A DNA stretch of 45,165 nucleotides from NCBI GenBank assembly GCA_003857395.1, contig RPRC01000092.1:1-45165 (forward strand). Reading direction: 5' to 3'. The stretch's first letter is position 1; each line of letters starts with the position of its first letter. Shown here one piece after another: positions 7,687-13,849 of the stretch. A model generated the notes under the pieces. The model was not told the origin of the DNA and made no database searches. It saw only the letters and a list, made by a program, of their open reading frames with translations. The DNA is from Geobacter sp. (lineage in GTDB: Bacteria > Desulfobacterota > Desulfuromonadia > Geobacterales > Geobacteraceae). A program made the position numbers and the translations under genes.

Positions 7687-8029
7687 CGGCGCCTCCAGAA
7701 AAGCGGTTTCTCCAGGCACGGACGGTGTCGGAAGTGATGCCAATGAAGGATGCTATCTTCTGGTTGTCGGATGAATGCTCGATGAGGATGCGAAGCAGGA
7801 GGAACTGGCTGCACGAAAGCCGGGACTTGGAGAGGACGGTGTTTGTCCGCCAGCTGCCACACCAACCACACCTGGTACAATGGATCCGGCGGCCAGCTCG
7901 CCAACCGTCAACGACACGGTGCGAAAGCTGAGCCTTGCAGCGGGGGCAAACCTCCTGCACACCCAGTTGCTCCATCACCAGCGGGCGGGACGAATCCTCT
8001 AACATGTCGAAAATACGGTGATTTTTCAT
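7679..8029 (-). CDS. Zinc-ribbon plus HTH protein (transposase N-domain-like)
   Basis: A 116-residue protein with a four-Cys zinc ribbon (VCPRCKAQL...HCTRCGWCGSW, residues 27-58) followed by a helix-turn-helix (ASFIGITSDTVRAWRNRF). This order recalls the N-terminal part of IS1/IS1595-type transposases (InsA-like), but no catalytic domain follows. It probably acts as a DNA-binding regulator just ahead of the helicase gene. Confidence 0.65.
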   Translation of the reverse strand: MKNHRIFDMLEDSSRPLVMEQLGVQEVCPRCKAQLSHRVVDGWRAGRRIHCTRCGWCGSWRTNTVLSKSRLSCSQFLLLRILIEHSSDNQKIASFIGITSDTVRAWRNRFSGGAGA

Positions 8030-8115
8030 TTTTCCACCAGAAACCTAAAATTTATATGGAGTCATATACCGGGAGTCTTGTCGCCCGTGTTGGCCAATAC
8101 CCTGGGAAGGACCCG

Positions 8116-8760
8116 CTACTTTATCAGGCCCTGCCGCTTTAGTTCGTGGTTGAACCGCTCATCGAACTTCTCTCTGATGAACTTCTGCAGCGGTTCGAGG
8201 ACTTCGCGCTTCCTGATCATCGTTGCGACTGATATCATCTTGCGCTCGTAGACAGGCAAACGCCCTCCACCCTTGTGCCGGGAGAATACTCCGAGGTGAT
8301 AACCCGCAGCACCGCTTTTACCGAACTTGACAGCCGAGAAAAACGCCCTGAGTCTGGTCACCCTGCCACCACGAAGCGTTTGAACCTGTACTCCTGTCCG
8401 GTCCTTTGCCGTGCGTCGCGTAATCCGTGAAGACTTCCGGTTCATCTTCACCAGGGTGTTACCCTTAAAACGGAACTCTGTCGCACCTAAATACGCCAGG
8501 CTAATCCCGCCGCTCATGAAATAGATGTGGGCGGTCAGGTCAGAGCCAATATATCCAGACGTCTCGATCCTGTCCTTACCTGAGCTTTTCTTAAGCAGGT
8601 CACTCTGTTTGATGTTCCAGATCTTTGACATTCGTCTGACAGATTCAGTTTTGGCCTGAGTCTTTACTCTGTTAAGAGCAGACTTTGCCGCCTTATCAAC
8701 CTTCTTGGGGTCGAGATTCTTCAAAACTTCCTTAATCCCCTTCACCTCGATACGGATCAT
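8116..8760 (-). CDS. Minor tail protein Z-like (gpZ family)
   Basis: 214 residues (lambda gpZ has 192). The N-terminus MIRIEVKGIKEVLKNL...DKAAKSALNRVKTQAKTESVRRM and the basic body ending in KFDERFNHELKR follow the pattern of gpZ/HK97 gp10-type tail-completion proteins. It is translationally coupled (ATGA) to a MazG-like gene in the replication region, far from the tail genes, and no other gpZ candidate is seen at the usual place beside the tail terminator. It may serve as the true tail-completion protein; a different role cannot be excluded. Confidence 0.6.
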   Translation of the reverse strand: MIRIEVKGIKEVLKNLDPKKVDKAAKSALNRVKTQAKTESVRRMSKIWNIKQSDLLKKSSGKDRIETSGYIGSDLTAHIYFMSGGISLAYLGATEFRFKGNTLVKMNRKSSRITRRTAKDRTGVQVQTLRGGRVTRLRAFFSAVKFGKSGAAGYHLGVFSRHKGGGRLPVYERKMISVATMIRKREVLEPLQKFIREKFDERFNHELKRQGLIK

Positions 8761-9080
8761 CTGGATAGCTCCTCCCGGGCAGAGAGGGGCGCGGGGGCGG
8801 AATAGTAATCCCTGGCCCTATTCTTGGCTTCCACGCGAGCAAACATCTTCTGAACATACTTCTTGCCGCGTTGCGCTTCCATAATCCGCCAGTAGGTCTC
8901 AAGTGAGTGGGTCAGATCCACCATCTCTTCAATGATGCGATCAAAGGGCCCATCCTCGTCGAGAACAGCTTCCTCAACCTCCATGACCTCGCTCATAATA
9001 TGATCAAGCTGCTGTCCGCCTGTATTCACGCGAACAAAGATCGTCTCAGGGAAATTGTAGACAGGAAGGTTGTGACTCAT
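8757..9080 (-). CDS. MazG-like / nucleotide pyrophosphohydrolase-type protein
   Basis: A 107-residue, mostly helical protein. The pattern MSEVMEVEEAVLD...IIEEMVDLTHSLETY places acidic residues (E-x-x-E-E, E-E-x-x-D) as in all-alpha NTP pyrophosphohydrolases (MazG/dUTPase superfamily), where they bind Mg2+. Such phage enzymes clean up the nucleotide pool or lower (p)ppGpp; the substrate here is unknown. ATGA overlap with the gpZ-like gene. Confidence 0.7.
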   Translation of the reverse strand: MSHNLPVYNFPETIFVRVNTGGQQLDHIMSEVMEVEEAVLDEDGPFDRIIEEMVDLTHSLETYWRIMEAQRGKKYVQKMFARVEAKNRARDYYSAPAPLSAREELSR

Positions 9081-9081
9081 A

Positions 9082-9654
9082 TCATGCCACCCCGCGCAGT
9101 TTGCCCGACACCAACATCGAGCACAGCTCCAGGATGTCGCCTGGCACGTCGTCGCTGATTGCTTCCAGGTCCACCAAGAGGCCGGGCCGGGCGCTGAAAT
9201 CGAGGAAGATTCCTTCTGTCTTTACTTCTGGGGGGGGGGTGATCATTGAAAGGAGGGAACGGGTGCTCCTGGTGTGTGCGGGCCTATCGACTGGGTGATA
9301 GTCCAAGCCATCGTAACTCTCTGCGAGATCTGCGAAAGTATTTCCGGTTGATTCTGGTAATTCGGACATTTCCTCAACAAAAGGAGTCTCCCGTACTCTC
9401 CTTCGAGCAGCGTTTTTCTTCGCTTGCCGCAGGGCGTCATAACAAATCCGGCAAAGCCCTTTGGCTATTATTTCTTTATTCTTTTTGCACTTTTCACATA
9501 TTCCCACAACGCCCACAATAACCTCCCCCTTCTCACCTTTCAGGCCTTCACAACCCAGGCAAAGGATATGTTCATTCTCGCGGTTCACGGCACACTGACG
9601 CAGGGTGATACGCGCATGCATCGGTGTGCAGTCATGAAGAGCTAGCTCAATCAC
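9082..9654 (-). CDS. Zinc-finger protein with a C10 tract
   Basis: A 190-residue protein. Two Cys clusters lie in the N-terminal 80 residues (CAVNRENEHILCLGCEG, then ICEKCKKNKE...GLCRICYDAL); the second matches the zinc ribbon of the protein at 3062-3391. The middle is polar and low-complexity; the C-terminus (ARPGLLVDLEAISD...ILELCSML) is helical. Codons for TPPPE contain ten consecutive C (plus strand G, 9230-9239). A change in that tract would remove about the last 50 residues. The start overlaps the previous gene by ATGA. Function unknown. Confidence 0.65.
   Translation of the reverse strand: MIELALHDCTPMHARITLRQCAVNRENEHILCLGCEGLKGEKGEVIVGVVGICEKCKKNKEIIAKGLCRICYDALRQAKKNAARRRVRETPFVEEMSELPESTGNTFADLAESYDGLDYHPVDRPAHTRSTRSLLSMITPPPEVKTEGIFLDFSARPGLLVDLEAISDDVPGDILELCSMLVSGKLRGVA
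9230..9239. repeat. Homopolymer tract G10/C10 inside a gene
   Basis: Ten consecutive G on the plus strand, coding for TPPP on the minus strand. It keeps the frame open at ten; nine or eleven would shift it. It is the longest GC homopolymer noticed in the window. Confidence 0.9.
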
Positions 9655-9827
9655 CAGATGCCCCTTTTAAATGCCATCGACACCTTAAATCCCCGCGTGA
9701 GAATCCGGTCCGGCGGCGTAATGTCTCCACGCCTTGCCAGTTCTGCAATCTCCTTGGGAGACAACGTCCTCACCTTGGATGCAGCGGTTGGCTGAGTGAT
9801 CTTGTCGAGTTCACGAAACAGGTTCAT
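9651..9827 (-). CDS. Small unknown protein
   Basis: 58 residues starting MNLFRELDKIT, with GAGGTGG upstream. It contains LSPKEIAELARRGDITPPDRILTRGF, a helix-turn-helix-like stretch. It is coupled by ATGA to the zinc-finger gene downstream. Function unknown. Confidence 0.5.
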   Translation of the reverse strand: MNLFRELDKITQPTAASKVRTLSPKEIAELARRGDITPPDRILTRGFKVSMAFKRGIW

Positions 9828-10047
9828 TGGCCACCTCACTCTCTATTTCAGTCAGGCGCCTTGCAACCCTCTCGCAGGCAACCACACAGACAACCTTTTT
9901 GCCGCAACCTGGGCAATTACCCCGACGCAACAGCTTCCGGGTAAACTCAATCACGTACCCAGCGGCATACAGGATCAAAATAGCCACCATGGCCAAAATT
10001 AGGTACGGGTGTTTTTTAATGATCTCCCACATGCTCGGTAAAATCAT
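9811..10047 (-). CDS. Single-pass membrane protein with Cys motif
   Basis: A 78-residue protein: a transmembrane helix at residues about 13-32 (YLILAMVAILILYAAGYVI), a basic stretch (RKLLRR), then NCPGCGKKVVC. GGAGGG lies 8 bases upstream. Its topology probably places the Cys-rich tail in the cytoplasm. Function unknown. Confidence 0.6.
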   Translation of the reverse strand: MILPSMWEIIKKHPYLILAMVAILILYAAGYVIEFTRKLLRRGNCPGCGKKVVCVVACERVARRLTEIESEVANEPVS

Positions 10048-10211
10048 GTTGGCTGCCCTCCGAGGATCTCGGCGAAATCATCGCCATAGAATGCCAGCAT
10101 GCACGCGATATGCGCTCCGTGGGATACCAATTCGGCACCCGTTAGGCTGAAAATTGGCGGCTCATCATCCTGATTCACAACCTCCCGGCAAATACTGCAA
10201 ACCGTCTTCAT
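10044..10211 (-). CDS. 55-residue Cys-containing protein
   Basis: A short gene with a strong ribosome site (AGGAGGT) and ATG at 10211. The product reads MKTVCSICREVVNQDDEPP, then a helical part (GAELVSHGAHIACMLAFYGDD), ending GGQPT. It overlaps the next gene's start by TGA/ATG and the previous gene by ATGA, so it is embedded in the operon. One CxxC suggests metal binding. Function unknown. Confidence 0.65.
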   Translation of the reverse strand: MKTVCSICREVVNQDDEPPIFSLTGAELVSHGAHIACMLAFYGDDFAEILGGQPT

Positions 10212-10369
10212 GCGTACCTCCTGTGTTCCCGGATCAGGAACAGCGTGCAGCTGCTCAACCTCTCCAAAACCCTGGCCCGCATATTCGAAAGATCATCTGA
10301 TAGCAAAATCTCCCGGCAGACCGCATCACGCACCGAACAACCATTCCAAAACTCACACTCGTCGCACAT
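10208..10369 (-). CDS. 53-residue Cys-rich protein
   Basis: Starts MCDECEFWNGCSVRDAVC with AAGGAGG upstream: four Cys in 17 residues could bind zinc or an Fe-S cluster. The C-terminus is helical and basic (NMRARVLERLSSCTLFLIREH). Coupled by ATGA to the following gene. Function unknown. Confidence 0.55.
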   Translation of the reverse strand: MCDECEFWNGCSVRDAVCREILLSDDLSNMRARVLERLSSCTLFLIREHRRYA

Positions 10370-10453
10370 GGATGCCTCCTTGTGACAACCTATGCGTGGC
10401 AGCAACCTGGGCAGCGGTATCAACTCCAACCACACCCCAGGCTACCACCACCA

Positions 10454-10675
10454 TTACGGCCTCTGATGCATTGGCGTCTTTAGCAATTTGTCCTCACACT
10501 TAACCCAGAGATCCACATCGTAGAGGGTGTAGTTGCCACCAGGCCCACCTTTTACCGGCCAGTAAGGGTCCGTAAAATCCAACTTGACTTTGAAAGGTAT
10601 AGGTTTTTTCTTCAAACCGAATTCCTGCTGATTCGAGTATTTGCTTTGCTTTCGGATCGTGGCATAAAGCTGCAT
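10454..10675 (-). CDS. 73-residue unknown protein
   Basis: Starts MQLYATIRKQSKYSNQ with AAGGAGG five bases upstream, directly downstream of the structured non-coding block. It is rich in aromatic and basic residues (KKKPIPFKVKLDFTDPYWP, NYTLYDVDLWVKCED), suggesting a small beta fold. The structured block may be its leader. No family recognised. Confidence 0.55.
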   Translation of the reverse strand: MQLYATIRKQSKYSNQQEFGLKKKPIPFKVKLDFTDPYWPVKGGPGGNYTLYDVDLWVKCEDKLLKTPMHQRP

Positions 10676-10700
10676 CCCTTCCTCCTTTGCCGATAACATG

Positions 10701-11012
10701 GCCGGTCTCTCCCGGCTGTCACGCCTTGCCGACGGCGGCGTTCCCCCCGCTGGCGGGACTAGGCGGCTGCGCTTGACCTTGGTCTAGGGGAGCTTTACCG
10801 CAGCTCACTCCCCAGGTACACCCTCGCCCGTACTGCGTCCCTCGTTGTTGTGGGTATATGTAACCCCCTCAAGCGTACATTTCCTTAGGCGACCAAGCCG
10901 GATACTCCTTTCGAGTTTATTCGCCGGAGGGGAAACTTGGTAAAAAGAGGCGGCGCGAGCGGAGGAGCTCGCTGCCCGGGTAAGGAGAGGGCAAACCCGG
11001 ACGCGCCGCCTT
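10701..11012 (-). ncRNA. Candidate structured non-coding RNA (about 310 nt)
   Basis: This stretch has no plausible gene and is packed with complementary segments: GCCGG/CCGGC (10701-10716); ACGCC..GCC/GGC..GGCGT (10721-10741); CCCG/CGGG (10746-10757); a long-range helix CGCTTGA (10770-10776) with TCAAGCG (10869-10875) enclosing GGGGAG/CTCCCC (10787-10813), GTAC/GTAC (10816-10833) and GGGT/ACCC (10852-10866); CCAAGCCGG..CCGG..CTTGG (10893-10940); and a 10-bp helix 10948-10957/11002-11011 closing two hairpins. On the minus strand that last helix is followed by TCTTTTTA, a terminator-like end, which favours minus-strand transcription. Identity unknown; a leader or a set of terminators is the alternative. 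Confidence 0.6.
10941..11012 (-). terminator. Branched terminator-like structure
   Basis: A perfect 10-bp GC-rich stem (arms 10948-10957 and 11002-11011) holds two inner hairpins (AGC..GAG/CTC..GCT and CCGGGT/ACCCGG). On the minus strand it is followed by TCTTTTT. It lies 10 bases past the stop of the gene at 11022-11216, so it could end transcripts from the immunity region or be the first part of the ncRNA candidate. Confidence 0.5.
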
Positions 11013-11021
11013 ACTGGTCAA

Positions 11022-11216
11022 CTATTGGCTCCAGGTCGCAACAACCGCTGCCCGGTCTGCTGGGGACAGCTCGTATTGCTCCTGGTGCTTATCGATTGCA
11101 GCTACGCAGGAATTACCAACCAATCCGCCCAGGACGAAGAGGATCACATAGGGAAACAGTTGTCGCAACAGATCAAGCACCAGCGACTTTCGCCGCTTCC
11201 TCACGTAGTAGCACAT
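11022..11216 (-). CDS. Small membrane protein
   Basis: 64 residues: a basic N-terminus (MCYYVRKRRKS), one hydrophobic helix (LFPYVILFVLGGLVGN), then a polar tail (DKHQEQYELSPADRA). AGGAGG lies 7 bases upstream. Probably anchored in the inner membrane, early expressed. Function unknown. Confidence 0.6.
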   Translation of the reverse strand: MCYYVRKRRKSLVLDLLRQLFPYVILFVLGGLVGNSCVAAIDKHQEQYELSPADRAAVVATWSQ

Positions 11217-11335
11217 GCCCTGTCCTCCTGATCCAGCCGCGCCTTAATCTTTCGAATAAGGCGGAACAGCGCATCAACGCGGATCTGTTCCGCTTCTGAC
11301 AAATCATCCCAGGTCAGCTTGCGCTTGGGTGCCAT
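11201..11335 (-). CDS. 44-residue helical protein
   Basis: A short gene with GAGGAG seven bases before ATG. The product, MAPKRKLTWDDLSEAEQIRV, then DALFRLIRKIKARLDQ, is helical and basic with a heptad-like pattern. It overlaps the next gene by 16 bases. Function unknown. Confidence 0.55.
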   Translation of the reverse strand: MAPKRKLTWDDLSEAEQIRVDALFRLIRKIKARLDQEDRACATT

Positions 11336-11339
11336 CTCA

Positions 11340-11801
11340 TTACTCCTCGTCGATCATCTGGATAACGGACATGATCTGCTGGATAACCTGGAACCCCTCC
11401 AGCTCTATCTTCTTCCTCTCAGCAGGGGTGATCCGGCCATCCATGATTGCATCCGAAAAAGCGGAAATATACTCACCGAACTCCTTCACGCACTGGTGAG
11501 ATTGCCGAACGATATCCTTTGTATTGGAAAGACCTGCGGGAAGGGGGATCACCATGAAATTAAACCGGTGAGCCAGATAAAGGATCGGGGCCATTGCATT
11601 CTCTTTCGACTGGCCCTCGATAATAGCAGCGCGGATAACGGTCTCCAGGCGATCAAGGGGGTTCAGTGTGCCGCTGTCTTCAAAATCAGTGGCCGGCTCT
11701 TTCCATTTTCCAACCAGGCTGACGCTCTTCTGAATAGCTTTTGCCACTGCCACTGTATTTCGGCCTATGCAACGCTCCATCGCCTCATGACTTTTCATCA
11801 C
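11340..11801 (-). CDS. Phage regulatory protein CII (CP76-like)
   Basis: A 153-residue protein resembling the CP76/CII-type regulators of P22-like and 186-like phages: an N-terminal HTH region (ERCIGRNTVAVAKAIQKSVSLVGKW, broken here: GRNTVAVAKAIQKS...LVGKWKEP), a middle ending LDRLETVIRAAI, and a C-terminal helical part (GRITPAERKKIELEGFQVIQ). CII proteins activate lysogeny promoters. An ATTACAG-type operator cluster and a TATATT -10-like box lie just upstream. Confidence 0.65.
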   Translation of the reverse strand: MMKSHEAMERCIGRNTVAVAKAIQKSVSLVGKWKEPATDFEDSGTLNPLDRLETVIRAAIIEGQSKENAMAPILYLAHRFNFMVIPLPAGLSNTKDIVRQSHQCVKEFGEYISAFSDAIMDGRITPAERKKIELEGFQVIQQIMSVIQMIDEE

Positions 11802-11829
11802 AATCCTCCGTTACGATCAGGGAAAAACC

Positions 11830-11868
11830 CTGTAATATACTTTTGACCGATTACAGGCAAACTGTAAT
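11830..11868. promoter_or_regulatory. CTGTAAT operator cluster and promoter before the CII-like gene
   Basis: Three 7-base sites: CTGTAAT (11830-11836), ATTACAG (11850-11856) and CTGTAAT (11862-11868). The first two form an inverted pair over 27 bases. On the minus strand TTGCCT and TATATT form a possible promoter with the sites on either side of the -10. Related half-sites occur at 12097-12123 and 13750-13805. Confidence 0.5.
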
Positions 11869-12083
11869 CATGCAGCCTTGTCTTCGTCCTTGAAGACCAG
11901 GTAGCCACTCTCATTCAGGTCCTTCACAATCGCCTTGAAAGCATAGCCAGTCTCGCAGGGGTACGTTCCCGAAAGAATGCGAAGCACAGTCGGCGCCGCA
12001 TGACCCCTACCCTTGGCCCACCTTGTCAGGTTAAGGCCTGCATCGATCATCTTCTGTTTTGTGGCACTGAAATCAATTTTCAT
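11868..12083 (-). CDS. Cro-like HTH regulator
   Basis: A 71-residue protein at the head of the leftward early operon, divergent from the lysogeny genes. The pattern DFSATKQKMIDAGLNLTRW, then AKGRGHAAPTVLRILSG, and a C-terminal beta segment (SGYLVFKDED) fits a short phage HTH repressor. Its place is that of Cro. AGGAAAT lies upstream. A DNA site is inferred in 12084-12145. Confidence 0.55.
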   Translation of the reverse strand: MKIDFSATKQKMIDAGLNLTRWAKGRGHAAPTVLRILSGTYPCETGYAFKAIVKDLNESGYLVFKDEDKAA

Positions 12084-12145
12084 TTTGGTTATTTCCTGTT
12101 ATAGTTTTCCGATAAGTTGTAATTTGATCCTTTTCGGGAGGTCCT
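12084..12145. promoter_or_regulatory. Divergent early promoter/operator region
   Basis: An AT-rich 62-base gap between the divergent Cro-like gene and the plus-strand gene at 12146. It contains CTGTTAT and TTGTAAT, variants of the CTGTAAT operator, and TATAAC on the minus strand as a possible -10 for the early operon. Confidence 0.45.
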
Positions 12146-12370
12146 GTGGACGGATTTATCAGAATTCTCATTGATGCCGACCCTGAACGAAGCATCCACT
12201 TCAAAGTCTGTTATGAACTTGGCGCTAATAATTCTGTCACGGTCGAATTCAAAAAAGGCCGGGCGGAATGTGCCGGACTTACTATGTCCGATCTTGAGAA
12301 TCTGGGCCGTACCGCCGCAAAGTTTTTATTACAATCAGCTCTAGATCTTCGGCCAGTAGCCAAAGAATAA
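12146..12370 (+). CDS. Unknown 74-residue protein
   Basis: GTG start with GGGAGG four bases upstream. The sequence (GFIRILIDADPERSIHFKV, then NSVTVEFKKGRAE) suggests a small beta fold with a C-terminal helix. It is the first plus-strand gene opposite the Cro-like gene. No family recognised. Confidence 0.55.
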   Translation: MDGFIRILIDADPERSIHFKVCYELGANNSVTVEFKKGRAECAGLTMSDLENLGRTAAKFLLQSALDLRPVAKE

Positions 12371-12392
12371 TTTTCCTGAGAAGCTTTTTCAT
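12282..12392 (-). CDS. Possible 36-residue basic peptide, antisense
   Basis: ATG at 12392 follows GAGGA. The product begins MKKLLRKIILWLLAEDLEL, an amphipathic helix. It overlaps the 3' end of the plus-strand gene at 12146-12370, and the palindromic operator at 12453 could serve a minus-strand promoter for it. It may be chance. Confidence 0.3.
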   Translation of the reverse strand: MKKLLRKIILWLLAEDLELIVIKTLRRYGPDSQDRT

Positions 12393-12452
12393 GGCGTCCT
12401 CACGTATTTGCTTGTGGATTAAACTTACTTTTGGTGTCCATTTCGTAATTGA

Positions 12453-12467
12453 TATAGTGCCACTATA
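12453..12467. promoter_or_regulatory. Palindromic operator over the CI-like promoter
   Basis: A perfect 15-base palindrome TATAGTG-C-CACTATA overlaps a consensus -10 box TATAAT (12464-12469) 14 bases before the repressor's ATG. This is the layout of an autoregulated repressor promoter. The symmetric site could also block a minus-strand promoter. Confidence 0.65.
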
Positions 12468-12482
12468 ATTGTTAGTCCACAT

Positions 12483-12884
12483 ATGTCAACAGAAAAATTG
12501 ATAAATATGAACTTTGAATTAGTAATAAACAGATTAAAACAAGCGCTAAATCTTAAAAAAGACAGTGATATCGCTGACTTGCTAGGATTTACTAAAACCA
12601 CTTTTTCTCAAAGAAAAAAAAGAGGCGCCCTTCCTGTTGACAAAATTAAACTAATTTGCAATGAGAATAGCCTGAGTGAGGATTGGATATTTAATGGGAC
12701 AGGCGAAATGTACGTCAGTGAGCCCATTCACCTGCCCTACGGCGATCTGCCCCAGTTAAGCGAAAGCCAGCTGGAAGCAGCCCGCATCCTCGGGATGCTC
12801 AGCGTTGAGGACCAGGCCAAGATGATCGATAGCATGAAAAAGGAAATAATCGAGCGGTTGACCGGCAAGAAAACGGCGGAGTGA
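12483..12884 (+). CDS. CI-like phage repressor (HTH, PF07022 type)
   Basis: A 133-residue protein whose N-terminal 70 residues match the phage CI-repressor HTH pattern (VINRLKQALNLKKDSDIADL, then GFTKTTFSQRKKRGALP) followed by SEDWIFNGTGEMY, a characteristic end of that domain. The C-terminus is a helical tail (VEDQAKMIDSMKKEIIERL) in place of a peptidase/dimerisation domain, so it would not be cleaved by RecA in the LexA manner. No ribosome site is seen and the -10 box ends 13 bases before the ATG, so the mRNA may be leaderless. Confidence 0.75.
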   Translation: MSTEKLINMNFELVINRLKQALNLKKDSDIADLLGFTKTTFSQRKKRGALPVDKIKLICNENSLSEDWIFNGTGEMYVSEPIHLPYGDLPQLSESQLEAARILGMLSVEDQAKMIDSMKKEIIERLTGKKTAE

Positions 12885-12938
12885 TAATATTGTTTTTTTG
12901 TGATATTGTTTTATCAGGTCAGATGGAGGATTTTGGTT

Positions 12939-13325
12939 ATGGGCAGAAAAGCACATATAAGGGAACGGAAAAAAGGGACACGGCCGGCCTTATCACCAAG
13001 CCAGCTCATTGTGCGCTGCTTTGCCGAGCGCAAAGGCGACGTCTGGCAGGCCTTCTGTCTGGAATTCAACCTTGCTGCACAAGGCGGCTCTTTCCATGAA
13101 GTCCGACGTAAGCTCCACGAGCAGATCGATCTTTACCTTATTGACATCCTGGAGGGAGATGACCGGCAATTCGCGGACCAGCTGTTGAACAGGAAAGCGC
13201 CACTTGCCATTCGCTCCCGCTATCACTTCTATAAAGCCATGCGGAAAATAATTGATGCCAGAGACGGTCTCGGTCGCATTTTCACCGAAGTCATGCCCCT
13301 TACCTTGGCAGATCGTCATGCATGA
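12939..13325 (+). CDS. hicB: HicB-like antitoxin
   Basis: A 128-residue protein, start chosen at ATG 12939 with GGAGG nine bases upstream. The core RCFAERKGDVWQAFCLEFNL, then AAQGGSFHEVRRKLHEQIDLYL, matches the partial RNase-H fold of HicB (W-x-A-x-C and A-A-Q-G motifs). It precedes and overlaps a HicA gene by ATGA. The C-terminal 50 residues are helical without an obvious HTH or RHH, so autoregulation is uncertain. Confidence 0.75.
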   Translation: MGRKAHIRERKKGTRPALSPSQLIVRCFAERKGDVWQAFCLEFNLAAQGGSFHEVRRKLHEQIDLYLIDILEGDDRQFADQLLNRKAPLAIRSRYHFYKAMRKIIDARDGLGRIFTEVMPLTLADRHA

Positions 13326-13561
13326 GTTCAAAACACCCGCCACTTACCAGCAGGGATGTTAAAAGAGGTCTTACAAAGCTCGGCTTTGCGTTCAGAAACC
13401 AAAAGGGCTCTCACGAGCAATGGGTAAAAATCGTCGACGGCAGGATATTCAAGGTAACCGTTGACTGCCCGAAAGAGCCCTTTACTCACGACTTGATCAA
13501 ATCCATGGCCTCTCAGGCTGGAGTTTCGAAAAAAGATTTTTACGCGGCATGTAACGATTGA
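13322..13561 (+). CDS. hicA: HicA-like mRNA interferase toxin
   Basis: A 79-residue dsRBD-fold toxin. It carries LTSRDVKRGLTKLGFAFRN and QKGSHEQWVK, the HicA motif with the catalytic His (GSHEQW), then FTHDLIKSMASQAGVSKKDF. HicA cleaves mRNA unless held by HicB. Within a prophage the pair could secure lysogen maintenance or limit other phages. Its last codons overlap the convergent gene at 13540-13728. Confidence 0.85.
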   Translation: MSSKHPPLTSRDVKRGLTKLGFAFRNQKGSHEQWVKIVDGRIFKVTVDCPKEPFTHDLIKSMASQAGVSKKDFYAACND

Positions 13562-13728
13562 AAGCGGGGATCATTCTCCGCTTTTTCCATTTTGTCAAAC
13601 GCAGCTCTTCCAATCAGAATGAACGCTACATGCAACGGCAAACCAGACAGCCACACCGCCCGAATATCGCGCAATCTCTCAGCATCGGAATAATTCACCA
13701 TTACACAGTGCGCAGCCGGATCGTTCAT
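13540..13728 (-). CDS. Unknown small protein, antisense in lysogeny region
   Basis: 62 residues with a very good ribosome site (AAGGAGAG) and an AT-rich promoter region upstream that it shares with the divergent XRE gene at 13850. The product reads MNDPAAHCVMVNYSDAERL, then RDIRAVWLSGLPLHVAF. Its 3' end overlaps hicA by 22 bases on the opposite strand, so its transcript would be antisense to the toxin mRNA. Function unknown. Confidence 0.5.
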   Translation of the reverse strand: MNDPAAHCVMVNYSDAERLRDIRAVWLSGLPLHVAFILIGRAAFDKMEKAENDPRFQSLHAA

Positions 13729-13739
13729 GGTTCTCTCCT

Positions 13740-13849
13740 TTTTTGTAGGTTAATTACAATTAAACTGTATTTTGTAACCAAAAAAGCAACCCAAACCCTG
13801 TAAAATAAGAATAGCTTGTCATATTCAAACGGGTCAATAGTATGGGGGC
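13740..13849. promoter_or_regulatory. Divergent promoter region with CTGTAAT-like sites
   Basis: An AT-rich gap between the divergent genes at 13728 and 13850. ATTACAA, ACTGTAT, TTGTAAC and CCTGTAAAAT resemble the operators found at 11830-11868, suggesting shared control by one of the repressors. Confidence 0.45.

Noticed and set aside
7679..8029. Insertion sequence (transposase-like zinc ribbon/HTH)
   Set aside because: No catalytic domain, terminal inverted repeats or target duplication; it fits a regulator.
10370..10453. Possible 34-codon minus-strand peptide (MVVVAWGVVG...)
   Set aside because: Only a weak AGAGG upstream and no features beyond hydrophobic residues; overlaps the next gene's ribosome site. 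Not listed as a gene.
10701..10940. Hammerhead ribozyme suggested by a CUCGAAAGGAG hairpin
   Set aside because: No CUGAUGA core on either strand and no suitable stem arrangement.
10937..11299. Plus-strand 120-codon frame
   Set aside because: Arg/Pro-rich shadow of the structured block and of two small minus-strand genes with good ribosome sites.
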